Positions 37,516 to 47,670 of a stretch of 64,000 nt of DNA are shown one piece after another (within the stretch, counting starts at the first letter, position 1; every line of letters begins with the position of its first letter). The notes under the pieces are model-generated. The model saw nothing but the letters and a program-made list of their open reading frames with translations. It did not search any database and was not told the origin of the DNA. The stretch spans positions 1,612,001-1,676,000 of the forward strand of contig NZ_UHIP01000001.1 in the NCBI RefSeq assembly GCF_900460245.1. Reading direction: 5' to 3'. Source of the DNA: Vibrio fluvialis. Lineage in GTDB: Bacteria; Pseudomonadota; Gammaproteobacteria; Enterobacterales; Vibrionaceae. Position numbers and translations under genes: made by a program.

Positions 37516-38574
37516 ATGGATGCAAGGTTGTTTGACAATTCGCATACTTTGAGAGCGTCAGTACTGGCGGGTCTCAGCCTGTTCCTGACTGGGATTGCCC
37601 TGTTCTTCACCATCTTCAACATCTCCTACAACGAAGCCTATGTGCTGGCAGGACTGGAGTTTTTATTCGCTTTCTACTCTGGTTATATTTATCGACTGGC
37701 GACCGCTCATAAACATACCCATCGTCATATTCAGTACTATGTCTACTTCCTCATTACCATTATCGGTGTGGGCAGTTTCATGCAACCGCTGGGTAACGGT
37801 TTATTCCTATGGACGATATTCTGCCCGATTCTGCTTTATGTCTTGCTCGGACAATCGCATGGACGACTGATGACGGGCGTGGTGCTGATCATTCAGATTT
37901 TTAACGTCTACCACAATGCTACCAAAGTCGACGCGTTTGATACGGTAGCGACGTTAGTCAATTTGATCCTGTGTTATGTGGGCGTTTGGACGGTTTCCCA
38001 CATTTATGAGACCAACCGTCACAACATTGAAAATTCCCTCACCTATCTGGCGTCCCGGGATTCATTAACCGGAGCACACAACCGCTTATCGCTGACCTCT
38101 GCCTTCAACCACTTCGAGAAGAACAAAGACGACGCCTCCTCACTGTGCCTGCTCATCATCGATTTGGACTACTTCAAACAGGTTAATGATGAATTCGGCC
38201 ACGATACCGGCGACAAAGTGTTGATCGAAACCACGCAATTGCTGAGCCAGATCGTGGGAGACAACAACTTATTCAGGATCGGCGGAGAAGAGTTTTGTGT
38301 CACTCTGTTTGACCAAGGGTTGGAACAGGCAGAACGCGTCGGCGAGCGCCTGCGTTACGTGATTGGGCAGCACCTCTACAACTATCGTAATCAACGCATT
38401 CAACTGACCTTGAGTGTCGGTATTTGCGAATACCGGGATGGCGATAACCTCAGCGATTTGTTGAAACTGGCAGACGTAGAACTGTATCGAGCGAAGAAAA
38501 ACGGTCGTAATCAGGTGCGTTTATGCCAAATTTCCGACAAGCGCGAACACACCATGCAAACCGAATCAGTTTAA
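37516..38574 (+). CDS. Membrane diguanylate cyclase (GGDEF)
   Basis: Synthesises cyclic di-GMP. The N-terminal 175 residues form five to six membrane helices (MASE-like sensor), followed by a GGDEF domain with the active signature GGEEF near residue 256 and substrate-site features IIDLDYFKQVNDEFGHDTGD. The allosteric RxxD I-site expected just before the signature is not present (IVGDNNLFR), so product inhibition may be absent. 352 residues. Ends overlapping the convergent DUF2726 gene by nine bases. Confidence 0.9.
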   Translation: MDARLFDNSHTLRASVLAGLSLFLTGIALFFTIFNISYNEAYVLAGLEFLFAFYSGYIYRLATAHKHTHRHIQYYVYFLITIIGVGSFMQPLGNGLFLWTIFCPILLYVLLGQSHGRLMTGVVLIIQIFNVYHNATKVDAFDTVATLVNLILCYVGVWTVSHIYETNRHNIENSLTYLASRDSLTGAHNRLSLTSAFNHFEKNKDDASSLCLLIIDLDYFKQVNDEFGHDTGDKVLIETTQLLSQIVGDNNLFRIGGEEFCVTLFDQGLEQAERVGERLRYVIGQHLYNYRNQRIQLTLSVGICEYRDGDNLSDLLKLADVELYRAKKNGRNQVRLCQISDKREHTMQTESV

Positions 38575-39258
38575 CGGCTCGATATCATTCGACTCGTTGT
38601 CATCATCCAGTTCAAACACCACGTTATAGTTTTCTGTATAAGTACAGTGCGGCTGTCGGCTGCAGGTAAAAAAGCGGCGGCCTTTAAATTCGCCTTGGCT
38701 GGCAACTTTTATTACCATCGGGCTGCCACAACGCTTACAAAAGCGAACTTCTTTATCGGTTTCGATCAGATCAATATGTGCGGCCAACAACCGGCGCAGC
38801 TTTCCGACCTGATAACTGTATTTGATATTGGCGCCGATGAGTGGAATGTTGGCAGTTTTGCACACGTGCATCAGCAGTTTTTCACGTTCAATCTTTGACT
38901 TGTTCAGTTCCTTGCCATCGTCAAGCTCTACCACCACGCGTGGTTCTAAGGTGCGGGCATCACACACCACAAAATTGAAATAGCTGCGTGCAATGCGGTT
39001 ACTGGCAATAAACCACTGCTTTTTGTTCTGCAACTTAGTGGGCGTCACCACGTGCGCCATGCTGACTTTGGTCAGTACGACACCGTGCTCCCCTACTGCC
39101 GTTTTCAATGCGTTATAAAAGGTGCTTTCGGCCATATTGAGCACCGGCCCTTTGCGCTTATAGGCGTAATCCTTGGTATCGTCGTGACGGATGACGTACT
39201 TTTGAATCACAACGAAAAATACCACCAGCAATGCAACAATGATGAAAATGTTAGTCAT
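38566..39258 (-). CDS. DUF2726 protein with C-terminal topoisomerase-type zinc finger
   Basis: 230-residue protein with one N-terminal membrane helix (residues 3-20), a DUF2726 domain (nuclease-like fold: VVCDARTLEPRVVVELDDGKE), and a C-terminal zinc ribbon CKRCG...CSRQPHC like those of DNA topoisomerase I. This suggests membrane-anchored nucleic-acid binding or processing; biochemical role unknown. Confidence 0.82.
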   Translation of the reverse strand: MTNIFIIVALLVVFFVVIQKYVIRHDDTKDYAYKRKGPVLNMAESTFYNALKTAVGEHGVVLTKVSMAHVVTPTKLQNKKQWFIASNRIARSYFNFVVCDARTLEPRVVVELDDGKELNKSKIEREKLLMHVCKTANIPLIGANIKYSYQVGKLRRLLAAHIDLIETDKEVRFCKRCGSPMVIKVASQGEFKGRRFFTCSRQPHCTYTENYNVVFELDDDNESNDIEPLN

Positions 39259-39407
39259 GGTGCTCCATCAGCTTTTATTCATAGCGCTTTGAACTGCCAG
39301 TAGTGGCAAGTAACTAAATGAGACGTAACGCTTTTATAGATAACCGAAGTTTTGCGGAAAGGCCAGTTTATTCCTTCAGTTTTGAGGATTGGGCATTTCG
39401 AGAAACA

Positions 39408-39432
39408 AAAAGCCCACCGAAGCGGGCTTTCA
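39408..39432 (-). terminator. Terminator of the amylopullulanase gene
   Basis: On the minus strand AAGCCCGC-ttc-g-GTGGGCTT with one G-T pair, followed by TTT. Confidence 0.8.
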
Positions 39433-39449
39433 CTTTATACAAAGAATGC

Positions 39450-42400
39450 TTACTCAACCAGTAACAAACGTCCGGTCAGGGCGGGGATCGAAACCGTTGT
39501 CGTGGTCTCGGTCGTTGCGATCGCTTCATTCGTCAGCAAATCACGCAGTTGTGTGGTTGGCTTGAGTTTGCTCATGTCAATCGCCAGGCTTTGCGCCGAC
39601 GTCGACGTGTTGAGCGCAAACACTATCTGCTCTTCACCACTGACTTTAAGATCCGCATAGACATTATCGTCAATCCACAGGTTCCGACGCTCACCGTTAT
39701 ACAATGCCGGATGCTGTGCCCGTATCGCCATCAGCTCGGACACCGTGGCTTTGAATGCTTGCTGCTCAGCCGTCAGGGTCACATCGGTCACGCCATCAAC
39801 TTTCCCGCTGGAGCGTGAGACATGGTCATCACACAGCCCTTGCTCGGCGCAGTTATCTGTCACTTTTGCCGCAAAATCTGCCACTTCATCGCCAATTTCC
39901 TCACCGTAATAGAGTGTGATGGGTCCGGAATAAGCCGTCAGGAATGTCATGGCTGCCTGATAGCGTGCGTAGAAATCGCCCAGGTTGCCACGTTGAATCA
40001 AATCACCAAAGCGCACCAAATCGTGGTTGCCCAACATCAGGTTTGGCATGGCGTGATACGGTGACAGGCTACGCGTATTCCAAGACGCATCGAGCGCTCG
40101 TGCGTTAGCTGACGCCCCCGACTCCTCAACCGCTAAAGCTTGTACCAGGCCATAGCGCAGCGGGAAGTTGAAGGCTGAAGCCAGAGCGGGCGCATCATCA
40201 CTGCCATAAGCTTGTTCGGTAATGGAGTTGGCATCACTCCACACTTCACCGACCATATAACCCAGCGTACCCCACTGCGCGCCAGCTGCTTTGTTGGCCG
40301 CCGCTGCACTTTCAACCGCCGAACGCAGGTTACGCCAGGTTGCCAGCGGTACCTGATATGCTTGGTCCAGACGCCAGCCATCAATGTGATACTGACTGAT
40401 CCAGTACGTCGCCACTTCCTGGAAGAAGGCTTCACTGTCCGCGCTCGGGTACACCACCAATTGCCCCGGATAACCGCTTTCACCCGCTTTGAGTTGCGGC
40501 AGTTTCCCGGTTGGTGAAGCTTTGACGGTGTTGACATGAGTGTGACCGAAAACGCCGTCAAGGAACACGTACAAGCCCTTAGCATGCGCTGTATCAATCA
40601 GCGTTTTCAGTTGTGCATTGGTCCCAAAATTCGGATCGACATTGAAGTAATCACACGCAAAATAACCAGTCGCATCGAGTTTGTTGTCTGTACCTGTTCC
40701 TGCACACGAATCAAACACAGGGGTCAGCCAGATGGCGTTGACATTCAAGCTGGCGATGTAATCGAGGCTATCAATGATGCCTTGTAAGTCGCCTTTGTGA
40801 TGCGAACTGCCATAGCCGACGCCGTAGTCTGCACCGCTGTCGCCATCAACAAAAGACTCCACCATCACCTGATAAATACGCAGGTTACAGGCCGGATCGT
40901 CATCCTGATAACAGGCATAATCCGTTTGACTGAGCGAGAGACTCGGATGCGCAGTATCCGAAGCATTCAGTACAAAGTGCCAGAGCCCTGCTTCGCTCAG
41001 CGTGAGTTTGAAGTTGCCACCAGCGTCCTGCAACAGTCCGCTGTTGTCTGTCACTGAGCCAAACCCGAGGTTCACGGTTGCCCAATCGTCGCTGGCAAAC
41101 TTGAACTCGTACTCACCCGGTTGAAGGTAGGCACTGACCTGATAAACCCCTTCTTTGACATACTCAAAAGCGGTGCTGGTTGCCCAGCCATTCATCGAAC
41201 CACGCAGATACACAGTGGTTGACCCGTAAGGGGCCTGGTCGGCTTGTTGTGACGCAACCTGAATACCCGTGCCCTGCTCGCCTTGTTGCGGCAGAACAAA
41301 CACCGCGGCAGTGAGCCCGGGGACGGAGAAAGTATGACCGCTGACACTGGCACTGCGCACCACCGAATCGGACGCATTGGCCAGCAGCGGATGCAAACTG
41401 AATCCAGACGCTTCATCCATCGTGATACTTTGTGCTGCCGTGTTGGCGTTGATGATCACCACAATCGCGTCGTAGTTGGCATCAAGATCCGCGCCGGAGG
41501 TAATACCGTCGTCCACCGACATCGCAATCAGGCCCGGCAGAGCATCCGACCCCGTGTTGTGGAAATGTACGCGTGTAACAATTTCATCCTGCGTCAGCAA
41601 ACGCAGCAGCGGTGTACCAGAGCGAATTTTCAGCAGCGTCTTAAATGCTTCATCACTCCAGGCAATGTCTTTCGGTGAGGCCACCGTATTCGGATTGCTA
41701 ATGATGGACTGAATCGCACTCCAGTTCGCCTGATCTTTATCAGCGCGTGGCAGACCGACGTTCCAGTTGTTGGTCTGTTTACTGAAATCAACCCGGTTGA
41801 CCCAGTCACCACTGTCGTAACTGTCACGAGCCATGGATTTGGAACGCAGCAGCTCTGATCCCATATGCAGGAACGGCACGCCTTGCCCCAACAGCACAGG
41901 CGCGAGCCCGACAATCTGCATTCGCGCGCGATCAGCCGACGAGACTGACGCATCCGTTTTATACTGGTTAAAATCCCACAGCGTCTGGTTATCATGCTTG
42001 GAGACATAGTTTACCGACTCTTGCGGATCCAACGTATACGCGGCTCCTTGGTCGCCATAGAGGTAATCCTTACCCAATACCACCATCCCGCTGTAGGTTT
42101 TCAGCGGATAATTTTGCAGATTTCCCGCCATGCCGTAGCGAATCAGATCCATACGTGATTTCAGATCATCACTGAATCGGTCACCAGCATTGGCAAAACC
42201 AGGGTTATTAAGCAAATCTGCGCCACTGTCGAATGGGCCGCCACCACGCACACCATCACGCAGACGATCGTTGTAAGTCCCGATTCCGGTTCCGGCCATC
42301 TGCCATTGCGTGGCGTTTTCACCGCGTGCGCCGTTGACCACTTCACCAAAGTTCCAGCCTTCACCGTAGAACCAGGTATCCTCGTCGACCGCTTTCACCT

Positions 42401-45400
42401 GTTCATACACTTTGAGCATGCTGGACTTCATCAGATGACCCATCAAGTCAAAACGGAAGCCATCGATTTTGTACTCTTTGGCCCACATACTCACACTGTC
42501 AGCCACCAGCTTTTCGAACATACGATGCTCAGAAGCCGTGTTATCACAACAGGTTGAGTTTTCCACCGCCCCTGTCACCGGGTTCAAACGGTGGTAATAA
42601 CCCGGAACCGTTTTATCGAGGACCGATTTATCGTACAGCCCCGATGAATAGGTATGGTTGTACACCACATCCTGCACGACTCTGAAACCAAACTCGTGCA
42701 GCTTCTGTACCATCTGACGGTACTCTTTGATGCGCGCCAATCCTTCACTGTTTACGGCGTAGCTGCCTTCCGGCGCCGAGTAATGGTATGGATCGTAACC
42801 CCAGTTGAAACTGTCGAGCGGACGAATGTCGGCCATCAGTGCCTGCGCTTGTTCGGTGGCAGGATCCGCCTGCTCCAGCAGAGACAAAATTGTCGCGCCG
42901 CGATCCGTTCCATTGCTGCACAATGTCGCACTTGGATTGAGATCGCACAGCTTAGCGACTGTGTCATTCAGATCGACCCGGCGGCGACTCTCTTCAGGAA
43001 TGGACGCCAGATCATAGCTTGGCAGCAGATGCACAGTGGTTAGGCCGGCGTCGCGCAAGCTTTTCAGGTGCGCGACACTGTCACGTTGTTCTTCCAAAAA
43101 TGCCAGGTATTTACCATTGAGTTCCGGTGTACCTTTGGTATCGCTGGCGCTGAAATCACGAATGTGCACTTCATAAATAATGTTGTCTTCCGGCGCACTC
43201 AGCTCGGGAACCATCTGGTTGTCCCACCCTGACGGTTTACTCTGCGGCGATTCCAGATCGACCAGTTGTGAGTAAAGGCTGGAGGTGCTGAGAGAGAGTG
43301 AGTAAGGATCGGTGGTCATCATCCATTCTACCTGACGGGTTTTCGAATGATAAGCACGCAGGCGATAACGATAGTAGACCTGATTCAAGGTGGCTTCATC
43401 GCCCTGATAATGCCAAATACCCGTCGCCGGATCTTCGCTCATCATAACAGGCGACGCCTGACGCAGCGTTTTATCCGCATCATAAAGATACAGCTCCACG
43501 CTTTGTGCGGTGGGCGCCCAAAGAGCAAAATGTGCTTTGCCGTCAGCCAGCCAGGAACCCAGCTTCGCTTCATCCGCATCGTTCTCTCCGCCGGTGTACA
43601 ACGCATCCACGGCGCCAGGGATTTGCAACTGCGTGGCTGCCAACACTTGCCCTTCACTGTTGAGCGCCACGGCCAGCAGTTCGGTTTTCAACAGTGCTTT
43701 AGCCTGTTCAGCCGTCACGTCCAGTTGAAAATTTACCATGCCACTCAAATGCGGATAGTGAGTGCTGCTGACCACTCCCGCTTGCGCCAGCGGATAAGCA
43801 ACGAACTGCGATGGCTCGTTGATATCGCCATTGCCCTCAGCACGGTTCCACAACTGATAACTGCTGGCACCGTCGGTGGTTTGCCAGGCGATAGAATCAG
43901 CTGCCATCCAGTGCGCTGATGCCCCTTCAATCGTGACCGCCGTTTGTTCATTCGGCGAGTATTTTAGAACACTACTGCCATGCTCAGTGTAGAGCGTGTT
44001 ACCTTTGGAAAAATCCAGCTGCAGGTCATCACCACCCAGCGCTTTGTCATCGCCGTTATGAATGATGAAGTTCATACAATTACCATGCTCTGCTTTGAGC
44101 GGAATATGGAACTCAGCACCATAGTCACCGTCGATAGTCGTGTAGCTTAGTGGCGCGCCCCAGCTCACGCTGCTCAAGGTGTCGTCGGCAACCGAATCGC
44201 AGCTGCCGCCATTCCAAAGATGCAATCCCCATCCAGCGTAGTTGGCATCCGAGCGATGGTAATACACGACCGCTTCGCTGTATGTCGGGGTCGGCGTCTC
44301 TGTCGCGTTGTCAGGATTTTTTGGCTGAGGATCAATGCTGTCCGGAATACCATCGGCATCATCATCGCTGGACGCGAAGTCGCCCAAGCCATCGCCATTG
44401 GTATCAGTACTTTCAAAACGATCACGCGGAAACGCATCATCGCTGTTCAACGCGCCATCGTTATCCATATCAGTGTCGTCAACGTCAGCGATACCATCAT
44501 TGTCCAGATCCGCAGGCACACTGCTGGCATCATAGGGATCGCTGCCCAGACGGCGTTCATCTGCGTCTGACCAACCATCGTTGTCATCGTCGCTATCGGC
44601 GAAATCACCAATGCCGTCGTTGTCACTGTCTACGGATTCATTCGGATCATGCGGAAACGCATCCACGTTATCGGCAACGCCATCTTTGTCGCTATCGACC
44701 ATGATGACAGGACGGCCATTTTCATCGAAAGTCAGCGTTTTATTGCCAAGATCAACTTCACCACCATTTTCGCGCGCGTTTTTGATTTCCTCGCCAATCG
44801 CTTTGGCTCCTTGCGCCATTTGTTCGGCATGCTGACCAATCAGATTGGCATCGAACTGCTCCGGCATCATTTGCGCCATAGCTTTCGCGGACTGTGCCAC
44901 CAGTGTATTGCCATCAGCGATGTAGTTCGCTTTCGGGTCCAGATCCGGTTGATTGAGATCCTCGCGCAGCGCGGCCAGAGCTTGCGCTTCACTCAGGCCA
45001 TCTTCCATTTTGGCATGCAGCATAGTGGTGAGCGGTGTGATCTGACGATAGCCTTTCGGTGCCGACATCATGTAGCCGCGTGACACAGTCACTCCGGGCA
45101 GATCTTCGTCAATGGTTTGTCCCTGTATGATTTCTGTCATCAAGGTGTAACTGTCGGGGTCACCATTGAAGGCGGAAAGATCAATCTCCGCACGCCCCTG
45201 CTCGCCGGTAATGGCTTGCGGTTCATCACTGTCACGTTCAAAGTTGCCGTTGACGTCAAGCCACACCACAGCCTGATTCAAATAGCCATCCATCGCCTGA
45301 ACGCTCATCGTCTGGCTATCGCTGGAACTGCCATCATTACAGGCGGCCAAGAATCCCAGTGAAGCAAACGCGATGGTTATTCTCGTTAGCTTTGTATTCA

Positions 45401-45401
45401 T
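39450..45401 (-). CDS. Giant lipoprotein amylopullulanase with two GH13 catalytic domains
   Basis: Secreted, lipid-anchored starch-degrading enzyme of 1983 residues. Lipobox LAAC with Cys21; then a thrombospondin type 3-like calcium repeat region (about residues 235-365, e.g. DSDNDGIGDFADSDDDNDG); CBM41/pullulanase N-terminal modules; a pullulanase-type GH13 domain with NWGYDPYHY (about 866), nucleophile region DGFRFDLMGH (984), acid/base YGEGWNFGE (1013) and KHDNQ (1136); a starch-binding-like module; then a second, alpha-amylase-type GH13 domain with GWRLDQAY (about 1676), MVGEVWSD (1719) and LGNHDLVRF (1792). So debranching and linear-chain cleavage are combined. The ATG at 45401 gives the proper lipoprotein signal; the frame runs 19 codons further upstream. 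Confidence 0.93.
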   Translation of the reverse strand: MNTKLTRITIAFASLGFLAACNDGSSSDSQTMSVQAMDGYLNQAVVWLDVNGNFERDSDEPQAITGEQGRAEIDLSAFNGDPDSYTLMTEIIQGQTIDEDLPGVTVSRGYMMSAPKGYRQITPLTTMLHAKMEDGLSEAQALAALREDLNQPDLDPKANYIADGNTLVAQSAKAMAQMMPEQFDANLIGQHAEQMAQGAKAIGEEIKNARENGGEVDLGNKTLTFDENGRPVIMVDSDKDGVADNVDAFPHDPNESVDSDNDGIGDFADSDDDNDGWSDADERRLGSDPYDASSVPADLDNDGIADVDDTDMDNDGALNSDDAFPRDRFESTDTNGDGLGDFASSDDDADGIPDSIDPQPKNPDNATETPTPTYSEAVVYYHRSDANYAGWGLHLWNGGSCDSVADDTLSSVSWGAPLSYTTIDGDYGAEFHIPLKAEHGNCMNFIIHNGDDKALGGDDLQLDFSKGNTLYTEHGSSVLKYSPNEQTAVTIEGASAHWMAADSIAWQTTDGASSYQLWNRAEGNGDINEPSQFVAYPLAQAGVVSSTHYPHLSGMVNFQLDVTAEQAKALLKTELLAVALNSEGQVLAATQLQIPGAVDALYTGGENDADEAKLGSWLADGKAHFALWAPTAQSVELYLYDADKTLRQASPVMMSEDPATGIWHYQGDEATLNQVYYRYRLRAYHSKTRQVEWMMTTDPYSLSLSTSSLYSQLVDLESPQSKPSGWDNQMVPELSAPEDNIIYEVHIRDFSASDTKGTPELNGKYLAFLEEQRDSVAHLKSLRDAGLTTVHLLPSYDLASIPEESRRRVDLNDTVAKLCDLNPSATLCSNGTDRGATILSLLEQADPATEQAQALMADIRPLDSFNWGYDPYHYSAPEGSYAVNSEGLARIKEYRQMVQKLHEFGFRVVQDVVYNHTYSSGLYDKSVLDKTVPGYYHRLNPVTGAVENSTCCDNTASEHRMFEKLVADSVSMWAKEYKIDGFRFDLMGHLMKSSMLKVYEQVKAVDEDTWFYGEGWNFGEVVNGARGENATQWQMAGTGIGTYNDRLRDGVRGGGPFDSGADLLNNPGFANAGDRFSDDLKSRMDLIRYGMAGNLQNYPLKTYSGMVVLGKDYLYGDQGAAYTLDPQESVNYVSKHDNQTLWDFNQYKTDASVSSADRARMQIVGLAPVLLGQGVPFLHMGSELLRSKSMARDSYDSGDWVNRVDFSKQTNNWNVGLPRADKDQANWSAIQSIISNPNTVASPKDIAWSDEAFKTLLKIRSGTPLLRLLTQDEIVTRVHFHNTGSDALPGLIAMSVDDGITSGADLDANYDAIVVIINANTAAQSITMDEASGFSLHPLLANASDSVVRSASVSGHTFSVPGLTAAVFVLPQQGEQGTGIQVASQQADQAPYGSTTVYLRGSMNGWATSTAFEYVKEGVYQVSAYLQPGEYEFKFASDDWATVNLGFGSVTDNSGLLQDAGGNFKLTLSEAGLWHFVLNASDTAHPSLSLSQTDYACYQDDDPACNLRIYQVMVESFVDGDSGADYGVGYGSSHHKGDLQGIIDSLDYIASLNVNAIWLTPVFDSCAGTGTDNKLDATGYFACDYFNVDPNFGTNAQLKTLIDTAHAKGLYVFLDGVFGHTHVNTVKASPTGKLPQLKAGESGYPGQLVVYPSADSEAFFQEVATYWISQYHIDGWRLDQAYQVPLATWRNLRSAVESAAAANKAAGAQWGTLGYMVGEVWSDANSITEQAYGSDDAPALASAFNFPLRYGLVQALAVEESGASANARALDASWNTRSLSPYHAMPNLMLGNHDLVRFGDLIQRGNLGDFYARYQAAMTFLTAYSGPITLYYGEEIGDEVADFAAKVTDNCAEQGLCDDHVSRSSGKVDGVTDVTLTAEQQAFKATVSELMAIRAQHPALYNGERRNLWIDDNVYADLKVSGEEQIVFALNTSTSAQSLAIDMSKLKPTTQLRDLLTNEAIATTETTTTVSIPALTGRLLLVE

Positions 45402-45776
45402 CGTTCTGTCCATAAGGTTTACGTTATTGGGTGCTGCTCGAAAACGAAATGGCAGCAAACCCTGACATGCGCCGTCATATGCACCTGACTACGCACAATA
45501 ACGTTATAATTGGACAGCATTTGATGACCTCCCCCTTGCAATTCCCTGGTATGGGCGTAGATGAAAAGGATGAGAAATCAAAATATTGGGAGAGTTCACA
45601 TTCGGCAGGGATATAAGTGGTGATGAGTTTCATATCACTGGCCATTTCAGTGAAGCGGGTAACACTCGGTAGGTTGAAGCGCGGCTGGAACTGAAAGAAA
45701 GTTACATTTGCGTGAGTGCCGGAATTTATGATCCTAATCCCAAGCTGCGCAGCGGGCGGATTTCGAATTTTGCACA
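45402..45776. other. Intergenic region upstream of the amylopullulanase gene
   Basis: About 375 bp without a gene; contains the pullulanase promoter on the minus strand. I looked for MalT boxes and found only weak matches. Confidence 0.5.
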
Positions 45777-45811
45777 TAAAAAACGGAACCCTTGGCTCCG
45801 TTTTTACTACT
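45777..45811 (-). terminator. Terminator of cheV
   Basis: On the minus strand AAAAACGGAGCC-aag-GGTTCCGTTTTTT, a stem with one bulge and a T-run. Confidence 0.8.
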
Positions 45812-45820
45812 AATTCGCGC

Positions 45821-46795
45821 TTAACCGAAAATATAGTTATCCATCATACTCACCAGTTTGCCGATTTCAGGCTTGGTGATGGTGTCATTGGCACCAAGCG
45901 TCATGGCTTTGTGACGGTTATCTTCACTCATCAGGGAGGAGAACATTACGATAGGTGTCTTGGTATAGACTTCGCTGTCACGCAGGCGTTTGACCAAGTG
46001 CATCCCGTCCATGCGCGGCATTTCCACGTCGGTCACGATGGCGTCGATCAGCTCGCTCACTGGCAGGTTCTCTTCTTTGGCAATACGCTGAATATCCATC
46101 AGCTTTTCGTACGCTTCGCCACCATCTTTGCACGCAATCACGTTATAACCTGCGGTGCTCAGGGTGTCCTGAATCAGGCTGCGAATAAAGGCGGAATCGT
46201 CCACCACCATGACTGTTTTGGCGTTACGTTTGCCGACCATTTTCTGGTTAAGATCCACTGAACGGTCTACCTTCACATCGTATTTTTCCATACTCAGTTC
46301 CGGGTTGATGTCGGCAATGATCTTTTCAAAATCGAGAATCATGATCAGCTTGCCTTCTTTGCGCACGACCGCAACGACGCAGTCCTGCTCACCAGATTCT
46401 AAGAACTGGCTTGGCGATTCCACATCGTTCCAGGAAATACGATGAATGCGGCTGATGCTGTCAATCAGAAAGCCGTTGGTCATGCGGTTGAAATCGGTCA
46501 CGATGACGAACTTGTTGTCGATCTCTTTGCGAGTCGGTACACCGAGCCAGCCTGCCAGATCCACCAGTGGCGTGAGAATCTCCCGTGATGAAAACACCCC
46601 TATCATGTGCGGCTGCGCATTCGGATAGTCCGTGGTTTCCGGCACGCGAATCACTTCACGCACTTTGGCCACGTTGATGCCGTAATAACAGGTTTTGGTT
46701 TGACCGCTCGGCAGCAGCTTCTCCAGGTGGAATTCGATAATCTCTAATTCGTTGGTGCCGCTTTCTAATAAGATTGTACTGCTTGGGTTGCTCAT
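45821..46795 (-). CDS. cheV: Chemotaxis coupling protein CheV (CheW-receiver fusion)
   Basis: Links chemoreceptors to CheA. It has a CheW-like domain (about residues 10-160; GTNELEIIEFHL, AGWLGVPTR) and a CheY-like receiver with phospho-acceptor aspartate in AIVTDVEMPRMDG. Start taken at ATG 46795; an ATG at 46822 overlaps the upstream stop as ATGA and is also possible. It is translationally coupled to the binding-protein gene before it, suggesting that periplasmic ligand detection and chemotaxis are linked. Confidence 0.88.
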   Translation of the reverse strand: MSNPSSTILLESGTNELEIIEFHLEKLLPSGQTKTCYYGINVAKVREVIRVPETTDYPNAQPHMIGVFSSREILTPLVDLAGWLGVPTRKEIDNKFVIVTDFNRMTNGFLIDSISRIHRISWNDVESPSQFLESGEQDCVVAVVRKEGKLIMILDFEKIIADINPELSMEKYDVKVDRSVDLNQKMVGKRNAKTVMVVDDSAFIRSLIQDTLSTAGYNVIACKDGGEAYEKLMDIQRIAKEENLPVSELIDAIVTDVEMPRMDGMHLVKRLRDSEVYTKTPIVMFSSLMSEDNRHKAMTLGANDTITKPEIGKLVSMMDNYIFG

Positions 46796-46818
46796 AATGG
46801 TCACATCTTTAAGGCCAG

Positions 46819-47589
46819 TCATCGATATTTGTTCAAGATCGCCTGATACAGGTTCACGCCATCTTTACCGGTGGTATTTTTAATTGTATCAATACCTTTT
46901 TGTAAGTCGTTCAACAAGCTTTGATCGACGTTTTTGTTAAACGCATAGTACAACAATCCTTCTTTGAGGACATAAACAGTTTCAAAATCTTCGACATTAT
47001 AGCCCGCTTGTTTGATCCACCACTGTGCTGAACGTTCATCATAAGCAATTAAATCAATGCGTTTCTTGAGCAACTGCTCAGCCAGTACGCTGACATACGC
47101 CGCTTCTTGCATCGATTCTCGTGGCACACCAAACTGCAGCAGCATCTGCTCACCCACGTCATCACGAATGATACCAATGCGGTAAGACGCCATGTCCAGC
47201 GGACTATCCACCTCAATACCACTGCCTTTGCGGGCAATGATGACGACTTTGATGTCGTCAATCGGGCCGACCCAGTGAAACAGATCTTCCCGATGTTGAG
47301 TACGAGTAGTGGAAAACAGCACGGAACCCGGACGCAAAATAGTCGAACGATAAGAGCGCGCCCAAGGCTGCAAAACAATGTGATCGCGCGGCAAAGTAAT
47401 GCCTGCGACTTGAGCAGCCTGAAGAAGCAGGTCGACCGAAATACCCGTCACCTGACCATTTTGATGGAAATTAAAAGGCGGATACTCTTCCGTGTAATAG
47501 GTCAGAGAATCCAGAGTGGCGCCAAAGGCACCGGAGAACGAACATACCCAAACAAAAATCACTTTAACGAACGTGTTACCTATCTTCAT
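46819..47589 (-). CDS. Periplasmic solute-binding-like protein (family 3 type)
   Basis: 256-residue exported protein with signal peptide (cleavage near GAFGA) and an SBP_bac_3-like domain: YTEEYPPFNFHQNGQVTGISVDLL at the N-terminus and RIGIIRDDVGEQML in the middle. No permease or ATPase gene is nearby, so it may serve as a ligand receptor component and not in import. Directly upstream of cheV. Confidence 0.85.
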   Translation of the reverse strand: MKIGNTFVKVIFVWVCSFSGAFGATLDSLTYYTEEYPPFNFHQNGQVTGISVDLLLQAAQVAGITLPRDHIVLQPWARSYRSTILRPGSVLFSTTRTQHREDLFHWVGPIDDIKVVIIARKGSGIEVDSPLDMASYRIGIIRDDVGEQMLLQFGVPRESMQEAAYVSVLAEQLLKKRIDLIAYDERSAQWWIKQAGYNVEDFETVYVLKEGLLYYAFNKNVDQSLLNDLQKGIDTIKNTTGKDGVNLYQAILNKYR

Positions 47590-47670
47590 AACACCCTACC
47601 TGATTGTTCAGACGACGTCTGAATTTAACTGTAGATAGGGATAGAAGGTTCGTCTAGACGATACGTTCGT

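Noticed and set aside
42654..43919. Long plus-strand open frames (for example 42654-43043 and 43347-43919) inside the amylopullulanase region
   Set aside because: They lie antisense to well-conserved GH13 coding sequence and have no ribosome binding sites or recognisable motifs.
45521..45560. Possible MalT boxes (CCTCCCCC and GGATGAG strings) before the amylopullulanase gene
   Set aside because: Matches to the GGGGAKGAGG consensus are poor and not arranged as the usual direct repeats.
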